A stretch of 22,760 nt of DNA from a virus: positions 1 through 22,760 of IMG/VR virus record IMGVR_UViG_3300004369_000161. One strand, 5' to 3'. This document shows positions 5,452 to 13,017 of this stretch, in pieces. The notes below the pieces were generated by a model. The model did not search any database. It worked only from the letters and a program-made list of their open reading frames with translations, and had not been told where the DNA came from. The position numbers and the translations under genes were made by a program. Within the stretch, counting starts at the first letter, position 1; every line of letters begins with the position of its first letter.

Positions 5452-6237
5452 TTAAATTAAGTCGGAAAGTCTTTTGTAGCGTTTTGCTTTTGCTAGTTGA
5501 TTCATTATATCATTTCTATCATCAATCTGTCCATTATCATCAACATCATCTTCATCTATACGCAATTTGTATGAACTTTGCTCTCCATCATAAACAACAG
5601 GAGAGTCTGGATGATTATCTACAATGTCCTTATATTCAATCCATCCTGTAGCAATATATTTTGTTTTAGTATAAACAGGATTTCCTCTATGAGGATGAGT
5701 GAAATGAGCAGGCCAAATAACTAAAGTTCCTTTTTTTGGTTTAACCCGAACACCTTGAAATAAAAATTCTGTCTCACCTTCACCTTCGGGAATATCATTT
5801 AAGTATAAAATCCAAGCAAGAACTCTTGATACTTCAGTTATACAATCAACTTCATAATGCCAAATATGATAACCTCCTTGAGGATAAGTCTTTTGTAGTT
5901 TTGTCCAGGGATTACAGTAATTGTTTATTTTAATATATTCTAATGAAAAATATTTCTGCTTATATAAATCAAAAGCTTCAAATAACCCATCGTTTATTTC
6001 ATCATACCACATTGTTTCCTCTAAACGATCTAAGTTTAAACAAAAATCATTTCTTTTCATGTTTCCGCCATAATTTTCTGGTGTACCCCAAACGGCAGGA
6101 ACTATTTCACCATCATTCTCCACAATTTTTGTTTTATTTCTTTCATGCTCATCAAACAAATTTAACAATTCATCACAAAATTCACCATCAAAAGCATTTT
6201 CATAGATACCAATAAATTGATTATATTCTTGCTTCAT
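5452..6237 (-). CDS. 2-oxoglutarate/Fe(II)-dependent oxygenase (prolyl-4-hydroxylase-like)
   Basis: The family couples oxidation of 2-oxoglutarate to hydroxylation of a substrate, often a protein side chain. The 261 residues show the double-stranded beta-helix signature: H127-Y-E129 as the HxE/D iron ligands, then LYLNDIPEGEGETEF (144-158), VKPKKGTLVIWPAHFTH (165-181) and distal His 181. Lys193 or a nearby residue is a candidate for binding 2-oxoglutarate. Glu replaces the more usual Asp, which is tolerated in some members. The C-terminus (about 208-261) is an acidic, Asp-rich tail (DEDDVDDNGQIDDRND) outside the core. The ATG shares one base with the upstream oxygenase stop (TAATG), so the two are coupled. 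Substrate unknown; neighbouring fibre proteins are candidates by position only. Confidence 0.88.
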   Translation of the reverse strand: MKQEYNQFIGIYENAFDGEFCDELLNLFDEHERNKTKIVENDGEIVPAVWGTPENYGGNMKRNDFCLNLDRLEETMWYDEINDGLFEAFDLYKQKYFSLEYIKINNYCNPWTKLQKTYPQGGYHIWHYEVDCITEVSRVLAWILYLNDIPEGEGETEFLFQGVRVKPKKGTLVIWPAHFTHPHRGNPVYTKTKYIATGWIEYKDIVDNHPDSPVVYDGEQSSYKLRIDEDDVDDNGQIDDRNDIMNQLAKAKRYKRLSDLI

Positions 6238-7670
6238 TATACTAACCAGGTAATAATATTATATCTATTCCCTTTAGTGACGGGCATAACTTCATGAGGA
6301 TACATGAAACTAGATGGGAACATTAAGATGTCTCCTTTTCTAAGTTTAATTTTAATCTTTCTACCAAAGAAAGCAAATTCCCCACCTTCATAATCATCAT
6401 TCAAGCAAATACTACAAGAAATAACTCTTGGATTTTGCTTAAAGTGATCTGTATGTTGAACATAGAATTGTCCTTCTCTATATCTCAAAAGTTCGTATCC
6501 AGTATCTTCTTCAATACAAAGACCTTCTTCTGGTGCAAATTGCTTTTCATACATATCAAGAGCAATATGAACGCAATTATATATTTCAGAGTCTAATCTT
6601 AAACGATAATCATGATTTTGAGCGATAATATCTTTGCAAGAAATACCAATAACATCACAATTTCTGGAGTTTTGATCTAATCCACCGCCAGTCATAGCGT
6701 GTCCCCAAAGATCAGTTGTGACGTACTCATTTAATATCTTATCACAAAGTTTCTCGGGAAGAATAGATTTATATACTTTAATATAATGATCAAGAGAAGG
6801 AATACCTGATTCTGCTTTACTATTCTCATCATCAAAACGGACAAAAGGAGAATCTTCGGGAGAAGAATCTTCTTCAATTAGAGTTACTGACTTTTCTTTT
6901 TTCTTTTTAAAAATACTTTCTTTTTTTGAAAGAATCTTAAGAATGTCGCTTTCGGTTTCTAATTTCATTTCAGTTACTGGGTCTGGAAGATCATTAAAGT
7001 TACTATTTTCTAAATCATCTTTATTGCACAAATATCCTTTAGCATACTTGTTAATTAGATTTTCAGGTACTGGTTTATCATTTTTTATTTCATCAACAAG
7101 AGCATCTATAATTACTCTTTCTCTCCTTGAAGAAGATTTATCTTTATCAAAATAAAATTCCCTACAAGGACCATTACTTCTTACATAATGTAGAAAAAAC
7201 TGTGCATACCAACTACCTTCAAATTCGTCTCTCCAATGAGGAGCTACGCATCCAAGATAAACCATCGCATCTCCAGGTTCTAGATTTACACAATGTGAGT
7301 TTCCATTTACATTTTCAACCCAAATTGACCAATCTTTATCACCACCTAGATTAAGAGTTAATGATATTTCACATGCTGGTCTATCTTTATGTTTTTCAAG
7401 AACAGATCCTTCTTTGTATATTCTACCATAAGTATATGTTGGAAGAACAGTTTCTCCAATAGCATTACTAACTTCAGGAGTAAGTTCGCATAAAAGTTCT
7501 AGTGCTTTTTTATAATTATAAACTGAGTGAGAATTTTCAGCTTGAGGATCACCAGCAAAGTTGATATCTTCAGAATCATCTTTGAAAGATAATCCAAGAT
7601 CGATTGCTTCTTCTCTATTTACCAGTTGTTTTAATACCAAAAAATTATTTTTTATTAGTTCATCATTCAC
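6237..7670 (-). CDS. Fused protein with two 2-oxoglutarate/Fe(II) oxygenase domains
   Basis: I place the start at GTG 7668-7670 because GAGG lies at ideal spacing upstream and no in-frame ATG is close; a TTG 15 bases further up is the alternative. The 477-residue product has two separate oxygenase folds. The N-terminal domain (1-180) has H94-K-D96, distal His 145 and the block LTLNLGGDKDWSIWVEN. The C-terminal domain (about 290-477) has H406-T-D408, SICLNDDYEGGEFAFFGR, a GDILMFPSSFMYPHEV block with His 459, and Arg 469 as 2-oxoglutarate ligand, like classic prolyl-4-hydroxylases. Between them is a low-complexity linker with KKKKEK near 255 and acidic/Ser-rich DSSPEDSP. The domains differ clearly, so this is a fusion rather than a recent internal duplication. 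Substrate unknown. Confidence 0.88.
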   Translation of the reverse strand: MNDELIKNNFLVLKQLVNREEAIDLGLSFKDDSEDINFAGDPQAENSHSVYNYKKALELLCELTPEVSNAIGETVLPTYTYGRIYKEGSVLEKHKDRPACEISLTLNLGGDKDWSIWVENVNGNSHCVNLEPGDAMVYLGCVAPHWRDEFEGSWYAQFFLHYVRSNGPCREFYFDKDKSSSRRERVIIDALVDEIKNDKPVPENLINKYAKGYLCNKDDLENSNFNDLPDPVTEMKLETESDILKILSKKESIFKKKKEKSVTLIEEDSSPEDSPFVRFDDENSKAESGIPSLDHYIKVYKSILPEKLCDKILNEYVTTDLWGHAMTGGGLDQNSRNCDVIGISCKDIIAQNHDYRLRLDSEIYNCVHIALDMYEKQFAPEEGLCIEEDTGYELLRYREGQFYVQHTDHFKQNPRVISCSICLNDDYEGGEFAFFGRKIKIKLRKGDILMFPSSFMYPHEVMPVTKGNRYNIITWLV

Positions 7671-7687
7671 TTTAACACCTCTCAAAA

Positions 7688-9118
7688 TTATTCAGTCATT
7701 ATATCTTCTAATAGAGCTTTTAATTCTGGATTACCCATAACTTGTTGATAGGTTAATCCATATTTACCACAAAAATCTTGTACTTTTTTGAGTTGAGAGA
7801 ACCAACCAAGAATTTCAGCAACAGGGAAGTTTGCAATATCAAGATCAGGATCTCTTGCTATTTGATTTAACAATAGCAGAGGATCAGTATTTTCAGCAAC
7901 TCTACTTATAATTTCAGTATTTTTTTGAATTAGTTGCTCTTGAAGATCTTTTTGATACTGTTCTTCTGCTAACTTAATAGCAGCATCTCTTGCTCTATCT
8001 TCATATAGATTAGATTCTATAACATCTCTTTCAATTTGAAGAAGTCTATTAAATTCATCCTTTTCTCTTTCTAGGAGTTCTGACTGGAGATCAACATTTT
8101 GTTTCCGAATCTCATGTTCTTTTTCTATCAATGCAACTCTTTCTGATTCTGCTTTCAGTTCACGATCCATAATTTCTTTTTGAGATTGCAAATATTCAAT
8201 TTGTTTCTGATAACTATCTATTGCTAATTCATGACTGCGAATAAAGTCTTCTTTTTCTCTTTCTCTTCTTTCTTCTCCAAGACGATGTTCTTCTGCAGCT
8301 CTTGCACTTTCTAATTCAATTTCGTTTCTTCTATTAGTTAATTCTATAGATTTAAGTTCAACATCTTGCTGTTGAAGTTCAAGATCTTCTTGTGCTCTGC
8401 TAACTTGACTTAGATACTCACGTCTTTGAGATTCTAAGAGTTCTCTTTCTTCATTGATTATGCTATCAACAGATTGTTTTCTCTCTTCAATTTCTCTTAA
8501 TTGATTTTCAAACACAGAATTTAATTGCTCTTGCTTAGCAGCAATTTCATTATTAAGTGAATTTAATTGTTCTCTCTCTTCCCGCATTGCAGCAAATGCA
8601 GTTTCTTCTCTTAGGCTAATTTCAGCATCAATTCTTGCTTTTTGAATTTCTTTTTCTTTAAGTTCTCTCTCGATTTGTAGATTTCTTTCCCTATCGTAAA
8701 TTTGATCTAGTAATTCTTGCTCACGTCTTTCTTTTTCTCTAGCTACTTCAGCAATTCTTCTATTTTCTTCAGCAGTTTCCCTGATCTTTTTCATCAGTTC
8801 TTGCTTTTCTATTTCAGCTTGAGCACGGGAATCAATTTCATCTTGCAACTGTTGCCTTGCTGCTTCTTCTTTTTGAATTCTAATTTGTTCAATTTTTGGT
8901 ATTTCTTTAAAGAAATAGTCAATATAAGGTTGAGCAATATCTATAGATGTTAATTTTTCATTTGGATCTGTAGTGACCCATTCTAACTCACCATGATCAT
9001 CATACCATTGAATAGCATGAATATGATTGTCATCAAAATTCCATTCTTCATCACTAACGGTTAATTGTCTACCATCAACAGTAATTTTTTTATCAGGTGG
9101 AACTATAGTTACTCTCAT
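7688..9118 (-). CDS. Long coiled-coil protein, probable virion structural protein
   Basis: The 476-residue protein has three parts. Residues 1-70 form a beta-rich head (MRVTIVPPDKKITVDGRQLT, then HAIQWYDDHGELEW) of a type I recall at the N-terminus of proteins encoded near tail fibres in marine myoviruses. Residues about 75-400 are an almost uninterrupted, Glu/Arg/Gln-rich helix with heptad spacing, so a long coiled coil is expected. Residues about 410-476 form a small globular end with LLLLNQIARDPDLDI and YGLTYQQVMGNPEL. The ATG shares one base with the upstream stop (TAATG). A perfect late promoter sits 29 bases upstream, followed by a GGAG ribosome-binding site, so it can be expressed apart from the upstream gene. 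A fibre, spike or tether role is inferred. Confidence 0.8.
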   Translation of the reverse strand: MRVTIVPPDKKITVDGRQLTVSDEEWNFDDNHIHAIQWYDDHGELEWVTTDPNEKLTSIDIAQPYIDYFFKEIPKIEQIRIQKEEAARQQLQDEIDSRAQAEIEKQELMKKIRETAEENRRIAEVAREKERREQELLDQIYDRERNLQIERELKEKEIQKARIDAEISLREETAFAAMREEREQLNSLNNEIAAKQEQLNSVFENQLREIEERKQSVDSIINEERELLESQRREYLSQVSRAQEDLELQQQDVELKSIELTNRRNEIELESARAAEEHRLGEERREREKEDFIRSHELAIDSYQKQIEYLQSQKEIMDRELKAESERVALIEKEHEIRKQNVDLQSELLEREKDEFNRLLQIERDVIESNLYEDRARDAAIKLAEEQYQKDLQEQLIQKNTEIISRVAENTDPLLLLNQIARDPDLDIANFPVAEILGWFSQLKKVQDFCGKYGLTYQQVMGNPELKALLEDIMTE

Positions 9119-9480
9119 TATAGGTTTTCTCCAGAATCGGTGTTGTTATTTATAGAATTGGGAATAAATTTTTGCTGTTTTTCTTCTACAACACGAACAT
9201 TCTGTGTTGCTGAAAACATATTTGCGGCAGCTTCAAGAATATTTATATTTGTCTGGTTTGCTTTTACCATTTCATTTCTAAATGATTCTACAGCAGCACC
9301 AGTTCCACGTTGTTGTTGCGAATTTTCAATCAAAAGCATAGGAAGAAACTGAATAGAACATGCCCATTCATCTACTTGTTGCCCTGTATTGGGATTATGA
9401 CCCATAACATGAGTGTAAAATGCACACTTATGTTCTACACAATTTTTACGAATCAATGGACACCACTTACCTGCTGCCAT
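9118..9480 (-). CDS. Cys-containing conserved phage protein (120 aa), function unknown
   Basis: The 120-residue protein begins MAAGKWCPLIRKNCVEHKCA and continues FYTHVMGHNPNTG...EWACSI. Cys at 7, 14, 19 and 41 form a compact set that could bind zinc or an iron-sulfur cluster. I recall proteins with the pattern CPL.RK.C.EHKCA.Y...G.NP.TG....W.CS in many unrelated tailed phages, always of unknown function. The C-terminal half (about 60-120) is polar and low in hydrophobics. The gene has a strong GAGGT ribosome-binding site and a TATAAT box in the short upstream gap, and it is followed directly by the coiled-coil gene. A metal-binding role is inferred from the Cys pattern alone. Confidence 0.85.
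   Translation of the reverse strand: MAAGKWCPLIRKNCVEHKCAFYTHVMGHNPNTGQQVDEWACSIQFLPMLLIENSQQQRGTGAAVESFRNEMVKANQTNINILEAAANMFSATQNVRVVEEKQQKFIPNSINNNTDSGENL
9147..9155 (-). promoter_or_regulatory. T4-type late promoter (CTATAAATA)
   Basis: A perfect TATAAATA preceded by C lies on the minus strand, 28 bases before the ATG of the coiled-coil gene, inside the 3' end of the preceding gene. A GGAG ribosome-binding site lies between it and the ATG. It matches the T4 late promoter consensus exactly and has spacing like the three variants found at 11640, 13383 and 22475. Confidence 0.75.
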
Positions 9481-9502
9481 AATTTACCTCACTAGTTTTT
9501 TA

Positions 9503-9508
9503 ATTATA
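9503..9508 (-). promoter_or_regulatory. Possible -10 box (TATAAT)
   Basis: A TATAAT hexamer lies on the minus strand in the 35-base gap before the Cys-containing gene, with a weak TTGCAG at -35 distance inside the preceding gene. AT-rich DNA yields such hexamers by chance, so this is a weak call. Confidence 0.25.
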
Positions 9509-9515
9509 CACTTAT

Positions 9516-11069
9516 TTAATCAATACTGCAAACAATAACATCAATATACTGAAGTCGAAGAATAAATCCAGAAGGAAAAGTAAGATCATATTCATCACCA
9601 ATTAACGTACCATGATTATGAGTTCCTCCGCCAATAGCACCAACTAATGAAGTATTTGGTGCGTCTGTACCAACTTCACGAGCTTCACCACCAGGAACAA
9701 GTAGTGGTTGTCGATATGCAGAACTGTTAATAACTGGGTTTTGATTAGTAGATGGAGATCTTGCAATTGTTCTTCTATTTGCTACGACCTGAGTAATAGC
9801 TTGAACATTTGTGTTAGCAACTACTCTTGTAGTATTAGGTTGTTGCGTTGTTGTAGGTCTTCTTCTGTTTGCTGTTATTTGAACTGGATTAGGTTCTCGC
9901 GTTGTTGTAGGTCTTCTTCTGTTTCTAGTTGCTTGTCTTCCTTCTTGTGTTGTTTGAGGAAACTGCGCCACCTCCTGACGGTTTTGTTGTCTATTTTGAG
10001 GATTTTGTCTATTTTGAGGATTTGGCTGTGGGACAGGTTGTTGCTCGCTGTTGGGATTTTGGAATGATCTTGGATTTTGTCCTGTTGATCTTGGTGTTTG
10101 ACCACCTTGAGTTGTATTGGGATTTTGTCTATTAAAAGAATTTGGTGATCTAATTCTAGTACTGCGTGGTGATCGCGCACGGATGCGACCACGTCTTCTA
10201 CCTCTTCGACTTGTGGGGATTCTTAGTCTTCTATTTCCACCTCGAGGGCTTCGCCTATTAATTGGATTAGGTTGTCTTCTGTTGTCCTGACTTCTTCTAT
10301 TTTCGGGTTGTGATCTATTTACAGGCTGTGGGACAGGTTGTTGAACCGTAGTACTTTGCGGTACTCTTGTAGTATTTGGTTGTCTTCTATCTTGTCTTCT
10401 ATTGAGATCTCTACGGTTTACAAGTCCTTGGAGTGGTTCTCGAGTTGTTTGTGGATTTTGTCGGTTATCCGTCGAACGACGGTTTTCAGTTACTTGAGTT
10501 GTTTGTGGATTCTGAACATTTAAAAGGGCTCTTCTGTTTACTGGTTGTTGATATGCAGAAGGTTGTTGATATACAGATGGTTCTCTAGTTTGTCTGGGTT
10601 GCTGATATGCTGTTTGAACATTATTACTAATTCTTTCACTATAAAATCTCGTTGCAGGAGTTTGATAAAAAGTTGGAACTGGTGGACCAGATTCTACGTT
10701 AGTAGAACCTCCCGCACCATGAGAATGACCAGCCATCTGACTGATACTAATTGTAGTATTCTCAATAGAACCAACCGCAGTAAAAGGACCATCAGGAGAG
10801 ACTGGAATAGCTGTTGTAGTAAATACAGTTTCAAGATTGGGTTCAACAGTATTCACGAAGTTTCCACCAGATCCAGACACAACTTGAATAGCAGAACCCC
10901 CAAGATCAACAGGGGAACCTAATACTACTTTTGATGTTACTTTTGTCCAACCAGTAGGAGCTGCCGCTTGATAAAAAATCATTTGTTTACCTTGCGGAAC
11001 TATTCCATAGAAACTATTAAGAACGGAGCTGTCTCCAAATTGAATACCCGATGCTTGTAAAATAGCCAT
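9516..11069 (-). CDS. Tail-fibre/collar-type protein with a long Arg/Gln/Asn/Pro/Thr-rich insertion
   Basis: The ends of this 517-residue protein match the 174-residue neighbour at 11089-11613. Shared elements are the PTGWTKVTSK-type block near 38-47, VVSGSGGNF near 63-71, HSHGAGG (115-121), APNTSLVGA (470-478), HNHG (484-487) and the C-terminal LQYIDVIVC. HxH motifs of this kind bind metal in short-fibre and fibre-tip domains of T4 gp12 and gp37. Where the sibling has about 25 residues, this protein has about 340 (roughly 125-465) of low-complexity sequence. By hand count, residues 151-460 hold about 57 Arg and 38 Pro, with no Lys and few acidic residues, and a core of RGRRRGRIRARSPRSTR. The insertion is probably disordered. 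Good AAGGAG lies upstream. Most likely an adhesin or fibre tip; the role of the insertion is unknown. Confidence 0.85.
   Translation of the reverse strand: MAILQASGIQFGDSSVLNSFYGIVPQGKQMIFYQAAAPTGWTKVTSKVVLGSPVDLGGSAIQVVSGSGGNFVNTVEPNLETVFTTTAIPVSPDGPFTAVGSIENTTISISQMAGHSHGAGGSTNVESGPPVPTFYQTPATRFYSERISNNVQTAYQQPRQTREPSVYQQPSAYQQPVNRRALLNVQNPQTTQVTENRRSTDNRQNPQTTREPLQGLVNRRDLNRRQDRRQPNTTRVPQSTTVQQPVPQPVNRSQPENRRSQDNRRQPNPINRRSPRGGNRRLRIPTSRRGRRRGRIRARSPRSTRIRSPNSFNRQNPNTTQGGQTPRSTGQNPRSFQNPNSEQQPVPQPNPQNRQNPQNRQQNRQEVAQFPQTTQEGRQATRNRRRPTTTREPNPVQITANRRRPTTTQQPNTTRVVANTNVQAITQVVANRRTIARSPSTNQNPVINSSAYRQPLLVPGGEAREVGTDAPNTSLVGAIGGGTHNHGTLIGDEYDLTFPSGFILRLQYIDVIVCSID
9845..9924 (-). repeat. 26-bp perfect direct repeat, two copies 54 bases apart, within the fibre gene
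   Basis: Copies lie at 9845-9870 and 9899-9924. They encode NRRRPTTT in the low-complexity insertion, and the 54-base spacing keeps the reading frame. They suggest expansion by duplication or slippage rather than a regulatory site. Confidence 0.8.
9990..10025 (-). repeat. 18-bp tandem repeat (two units, 17/18 identical) within the fibre gene
   Basis: Units at 9990-10007 and 10008-10025 encode the repeated peptide NPQNRQ in the insertion. Unit length is a multiple of three, so copy-number change would preserve the frame. Confidence 0.8.
10024..10343 (-). repeat. 20-bp perfect direct repeat, copies exactly 300 bases apart, within the fibre gene
   Basis: Copies at 10024-10043 and 10324-10343 encode QQPVPQP twice in the insertion. 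The distance is a multiple of three. Recombination between them would delete 100 residues in frame. Confidence 0.8.
10543..10578 (-). repeat. 18-bp tandem repeat (two units, 16/18 identical) within the fibre gene
   Basis: Units at 10543-10560 and 10561-10578 encode (S/V)-(A/V)-Y-Q-Q-P type hexapeptides, and a third degenerate AYQQP lies just upstream in the protein. Frame-preserving unit length again suggests slippage growth of the insertion. Confidence 0.7.
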
Positions 11070-11088
11070 TTAAATTATTTTCTCCTTA

Positions 11089-11613
11089 TCAATTAAAACG
11101 ACAAAGAATTACATCGATATATTGAACTGCTAAGTCTACACTAGCACTCCAAGGTACATTAGCTCCAGTAAATGGATGAGTGTGTGGTTGATTACCACCA
11201 ACTGATGATGTATTTGGAGCAGAATCTTGTGCTGCTCTTACAGTTACTCCAGGTCCAGGTCTAACAAAAACTTGACCTCCAGCTCCGTGAGCGTGAGAAG
11301 GTAATTCAGATTCAATTAAAGTATGTCCACCAACAGTTCCTCCAGTTGTAACACTTCCACTAACAGGAATTGTGTTAAAAACAGCTGTAAAGGGAGATCC
11401 TCCTGGTCCAGAAGCTCCACCAGATCCAAATCCACCACCAGTTCCAGATACAACTCTGAGTGCTTTATTATTGTGAGTTGTTATTTTTGTCCATCCAGTA
11501 GGAGCAGCAGACTCAAAAAACACAGTAACACTATTCTGCTCAATAATATCATACTTTGAGTCTAATTGAGTAGCATCGGAAAATAAAATACCATCAACAT
11601 TTAATACAGACAT
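11089..11613 (-). CDS. Tail-fibre/collar-type structural protein with HxH motifs (174 aa)
   Basis: This is the compact form of the family to which the 517-residue neighbour belongs. It begins MSVLNVDGILFSDATQLDSK, then has APTGWTKITTHNNKALRVVS (36-55), a Gly-rich segment, SHAHGAGG, APNTSSVGG, PHTHPF and a C-terminal VQYIDVILC. The HAH and HTH motifs resemble the metal-coordinating HxH elements of T4-type short and long fibre tips, so a trimeric receptor-binding or collar domain is likely. About 200 residues or fewer is usual for this family as I recall it in cyanophages. A GATAAATA late promoter lies 26 bases upstream, and AGGT precedes the ATG. The next gene starts 19 bases after its stop. 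Confidence 0.85.
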   Translation of the reverse strand: MSVLNVDGILFSDATQLDSKYDIIEQNSVTVFFESAAPTGWTKITTHNNKALRVVSGTGGGFGSGGASGPGGSPFTAVFNTIPVSGSVTTGGTVGGHTLIESELPSHAHGAGGQVFVRPGPGVTVRAAQDSAPNTSSVGGNQPHTHPFTGANVPWSASVDLAVQYIDVILCRFN

Positions 11614-11639
11614 TTATCGTTCGACCTAATAGTTTTGAT

Positions 11640-11647
11640 TATTTATC
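11640..11647 (-). promoter_or_regulatory. T4-type late promoter variant (GATAAATA)
   Basis: GATAAATA (7 of 8 to TATAAATA) lies on the minus strand in the 39-base gap before the 174-residue fibre-type gene, 26 bases upstream of its ATG, with AGGT between. The same variant precedes the 2007-residue structural gene. Confidence 0.65.
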
Positions 11648-11652
11648 ATGAT

Positions 11653-12306
11653 TTAAACAGCACACATATTAAAAGAAATTGAAATTCTATCTCTACCAGT
11701 TTTGTTAGGCGCAACATAATGTAAAAAATGTGCAGGGAAAGCAACCATGAGACCAGTTTCTAACTGAACTTCATAATGACACTGATCACTTGTACCATTA
11801 AAAGTATCCAAGAATAAAGAAGGATCATGCCTGACCAGATACAAGTCTCCCATGTCTTCTTCATGAATAGGATAATAGACAACTATAATATCAGTTTTTG
11901 GATGACTGTGAAGAACATTATAATCGTTACCTGAATTTATATTTACCCAAAGATGTGCAGATTCTTGATCATAAACACATAAAGATCCCATATCTTTAGA
12001 GCATTCATTAGTAAATTTTACTGCTCTACATCCAATATCATAAATGTATTTTAAATCATGTCGAAAAATAGCATCCGTTAAATTACGAACGCCACTCTGC
12101 CATCCACCAACATTTGACCTCTGTACTCCATCAGAATCAAGTTTTTCTCGATAAACATAACAATCTTCGATTATTTCATCATTATTTATTTCATTAGGAA
12201 AAGCAGTCCAAACTTTAGTTGGAAATATTATTTCTGAAACACAATCATCGAAAGTAATACTATCATAATCAGGTTCTTTCGCTCCTCTATGTGCATGACT
12301 AGTCAT
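11653..12306 (-). CDS. 2-oxoglutarate/Fe(II) oxygenase-like protein (HxH type)
   Basis: I chose ATG 12304-12306, which has GGAG 8 bases upstream and overlaps the upstream stop by 8 bases; a GTG 21 bases earlier is less likely. The 217-residue protein shows the late-family beta-helix pattern NVLHSHPKTDIIVVYYP with H133-S-H135 as iron ligands, then GLMVAFPAHFLHYVAP (185-200) with His 193 or 196 as distal ligand. DRISISFNM follows, with Arg 207 as a probable 2-oxoglutarate contact. An HxH in place of HxD, and the ending SISFN, match the putative oxygenase family I know as TIGR02466/PF13759. Activity and substrate are unproven. It lies immediately before the fibre-type genes. Confidence 0.8.
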   Translation of the reverse strand: MTSHAHRGAKEPDYDSITFDDCVSEIIFPTKVWTAFPNEINNDEIIEDCYVYREKLDSDGVQRSNVGGWQSGVRNLTDAIFRHDLKYIYDIGCRAVKFTNECSKDMGSLCVYDQESAHLWVNINSGNDYNVLHSHPKTDIIVVYYPIHEEDMGDLYLVRHDPSLFLDTFNGTSDQCHYEVQLETGLMVAFPAHFLHYVAPNKTGRDRISISFNMCAV

Positions 12307-12994
12307 TGTCTTTACTCCACTCTTCACTTGTAAAAAATAACACTTGATTAACCCTCACTTCATCAAACCATCGATCATTTTCTATAGCCATTCCATGTTC
12401 ATATTTAAATCCATCAAAAGCAACCATTCTGTTATACTTAGATTTGAAAGCGGCAATTCTCTTCCAATAAGATTTATCAACCCACGGTCTCATATGCTCG
12501 GAAACAGTATTTTGAACTGTATCTGGTTTTAATTCCCTATACAAGTTTGTACCAAGTTCAGTACCATCTTCGCACTTGTTTAGATAAACAATCGCATTAT
12601 ATCCACCATCACAGTGAGGCCACCACCAATTATTTTTATAATCATTTATTTCTCTAGATTTTTCATCTTTGAAAAAAATAGTGTGATTAGTAACTAGATT
12701 TCCTCTATCAAATGTTTTTTGACCAAAAACATCAGAAAGTGCATCATGAAGTTCTGAAAGACTCGAGGTGGGAACATTGTCCCACCTTCTATCTTCAAAA
12801 TACTTATTATTATAAGTCTTTTTCATAAATTCTTCATCACGTTCATCATGTTTCCAGAGAGGTGGTTTTTCTTTTGTTATGTGTTCATAAACTTTATCAG
12901 GATACTTATAAAAATTATCCATCCAATATATTTTAGAATCTTCAAAAGACTCTACACGCATATTGGATAGATCGTTATATTCCCAGATGTTCAT
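12299..12994 (-). CDS. 2-oxoglutarate/Fe(II) oxygenase-like protein (HxD type)
   Basis: The 231-residue protein has NNWWWPHCDGGYNAIVYLNK (121-140) with H127-C-D129 as candidate iron ligands, GTELGTNLY (144-152) as the following strand, and NRMVAFDGFKYEHGM (188-202) with His 200 as distal ligand. Arg 214 in VRVNQVLFF is the likely 2-oxoglutarate contact. The pattern resembles a family of phage and bacterial proteins once called DUF6445, thought to be oxygenase-related. The first 100 residues (Tyr, Trp and charged) have no recognised match. Its stop overlaps the start of the next oxygenase-like gene by 8 bases, so the two are coupled. The substrate is unknown. Confidence 0.78.
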   Translation of the reverse strand: MNIWEYNDLSNMRVESFEDSKIYWMDNFYKYPDKVYEHITKEKPPLWKHDERDEEFMKKTYNNKYFEDRRWDNVPTSSLSELHDALSDVFGQKTFDRGNLVTNHTIFFKDEKSREINDYKNNWWWPHCDGGYNAIVYLNKCEDGTELGTNLYRELKPDTVQNTVSEHMRPWVDKSYWKRIAAFKSKYNRMVAFDGFKYEHGMAIENDRWFDEVRVNQVLFFTSEEWSKDND

Positions 12995-13017
12995 AATGAA
13001 AAACTAATTACCTTAAT

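Noticed and set aside
9845-10578. Repeats considered as a CRISPR array
   Set aside because: Unit lengths and spacers are irregular, repeats fall in frame within one gene, and no cas genes are present.
9708-10922. Several plus-strand and alternative minus-strand open frames over the fibre insertion
   Set aside because: They are low-complexity by-products of repeated codons; only the long minus frame has homologous ends on both sides of the insertion.
9516-11613. Diversity-generating retroelement with variable fibre tip
   Set aside because: No reverse transcriptase or template repeat is visible, and the variation is repeat expansion rather than adenine-directed substitution.
12170-12200. TATTTATT string on the plus strand as another late promoter
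   Set aside because: It lies in the middle of an oxygenase-like gene, far from any start codon.
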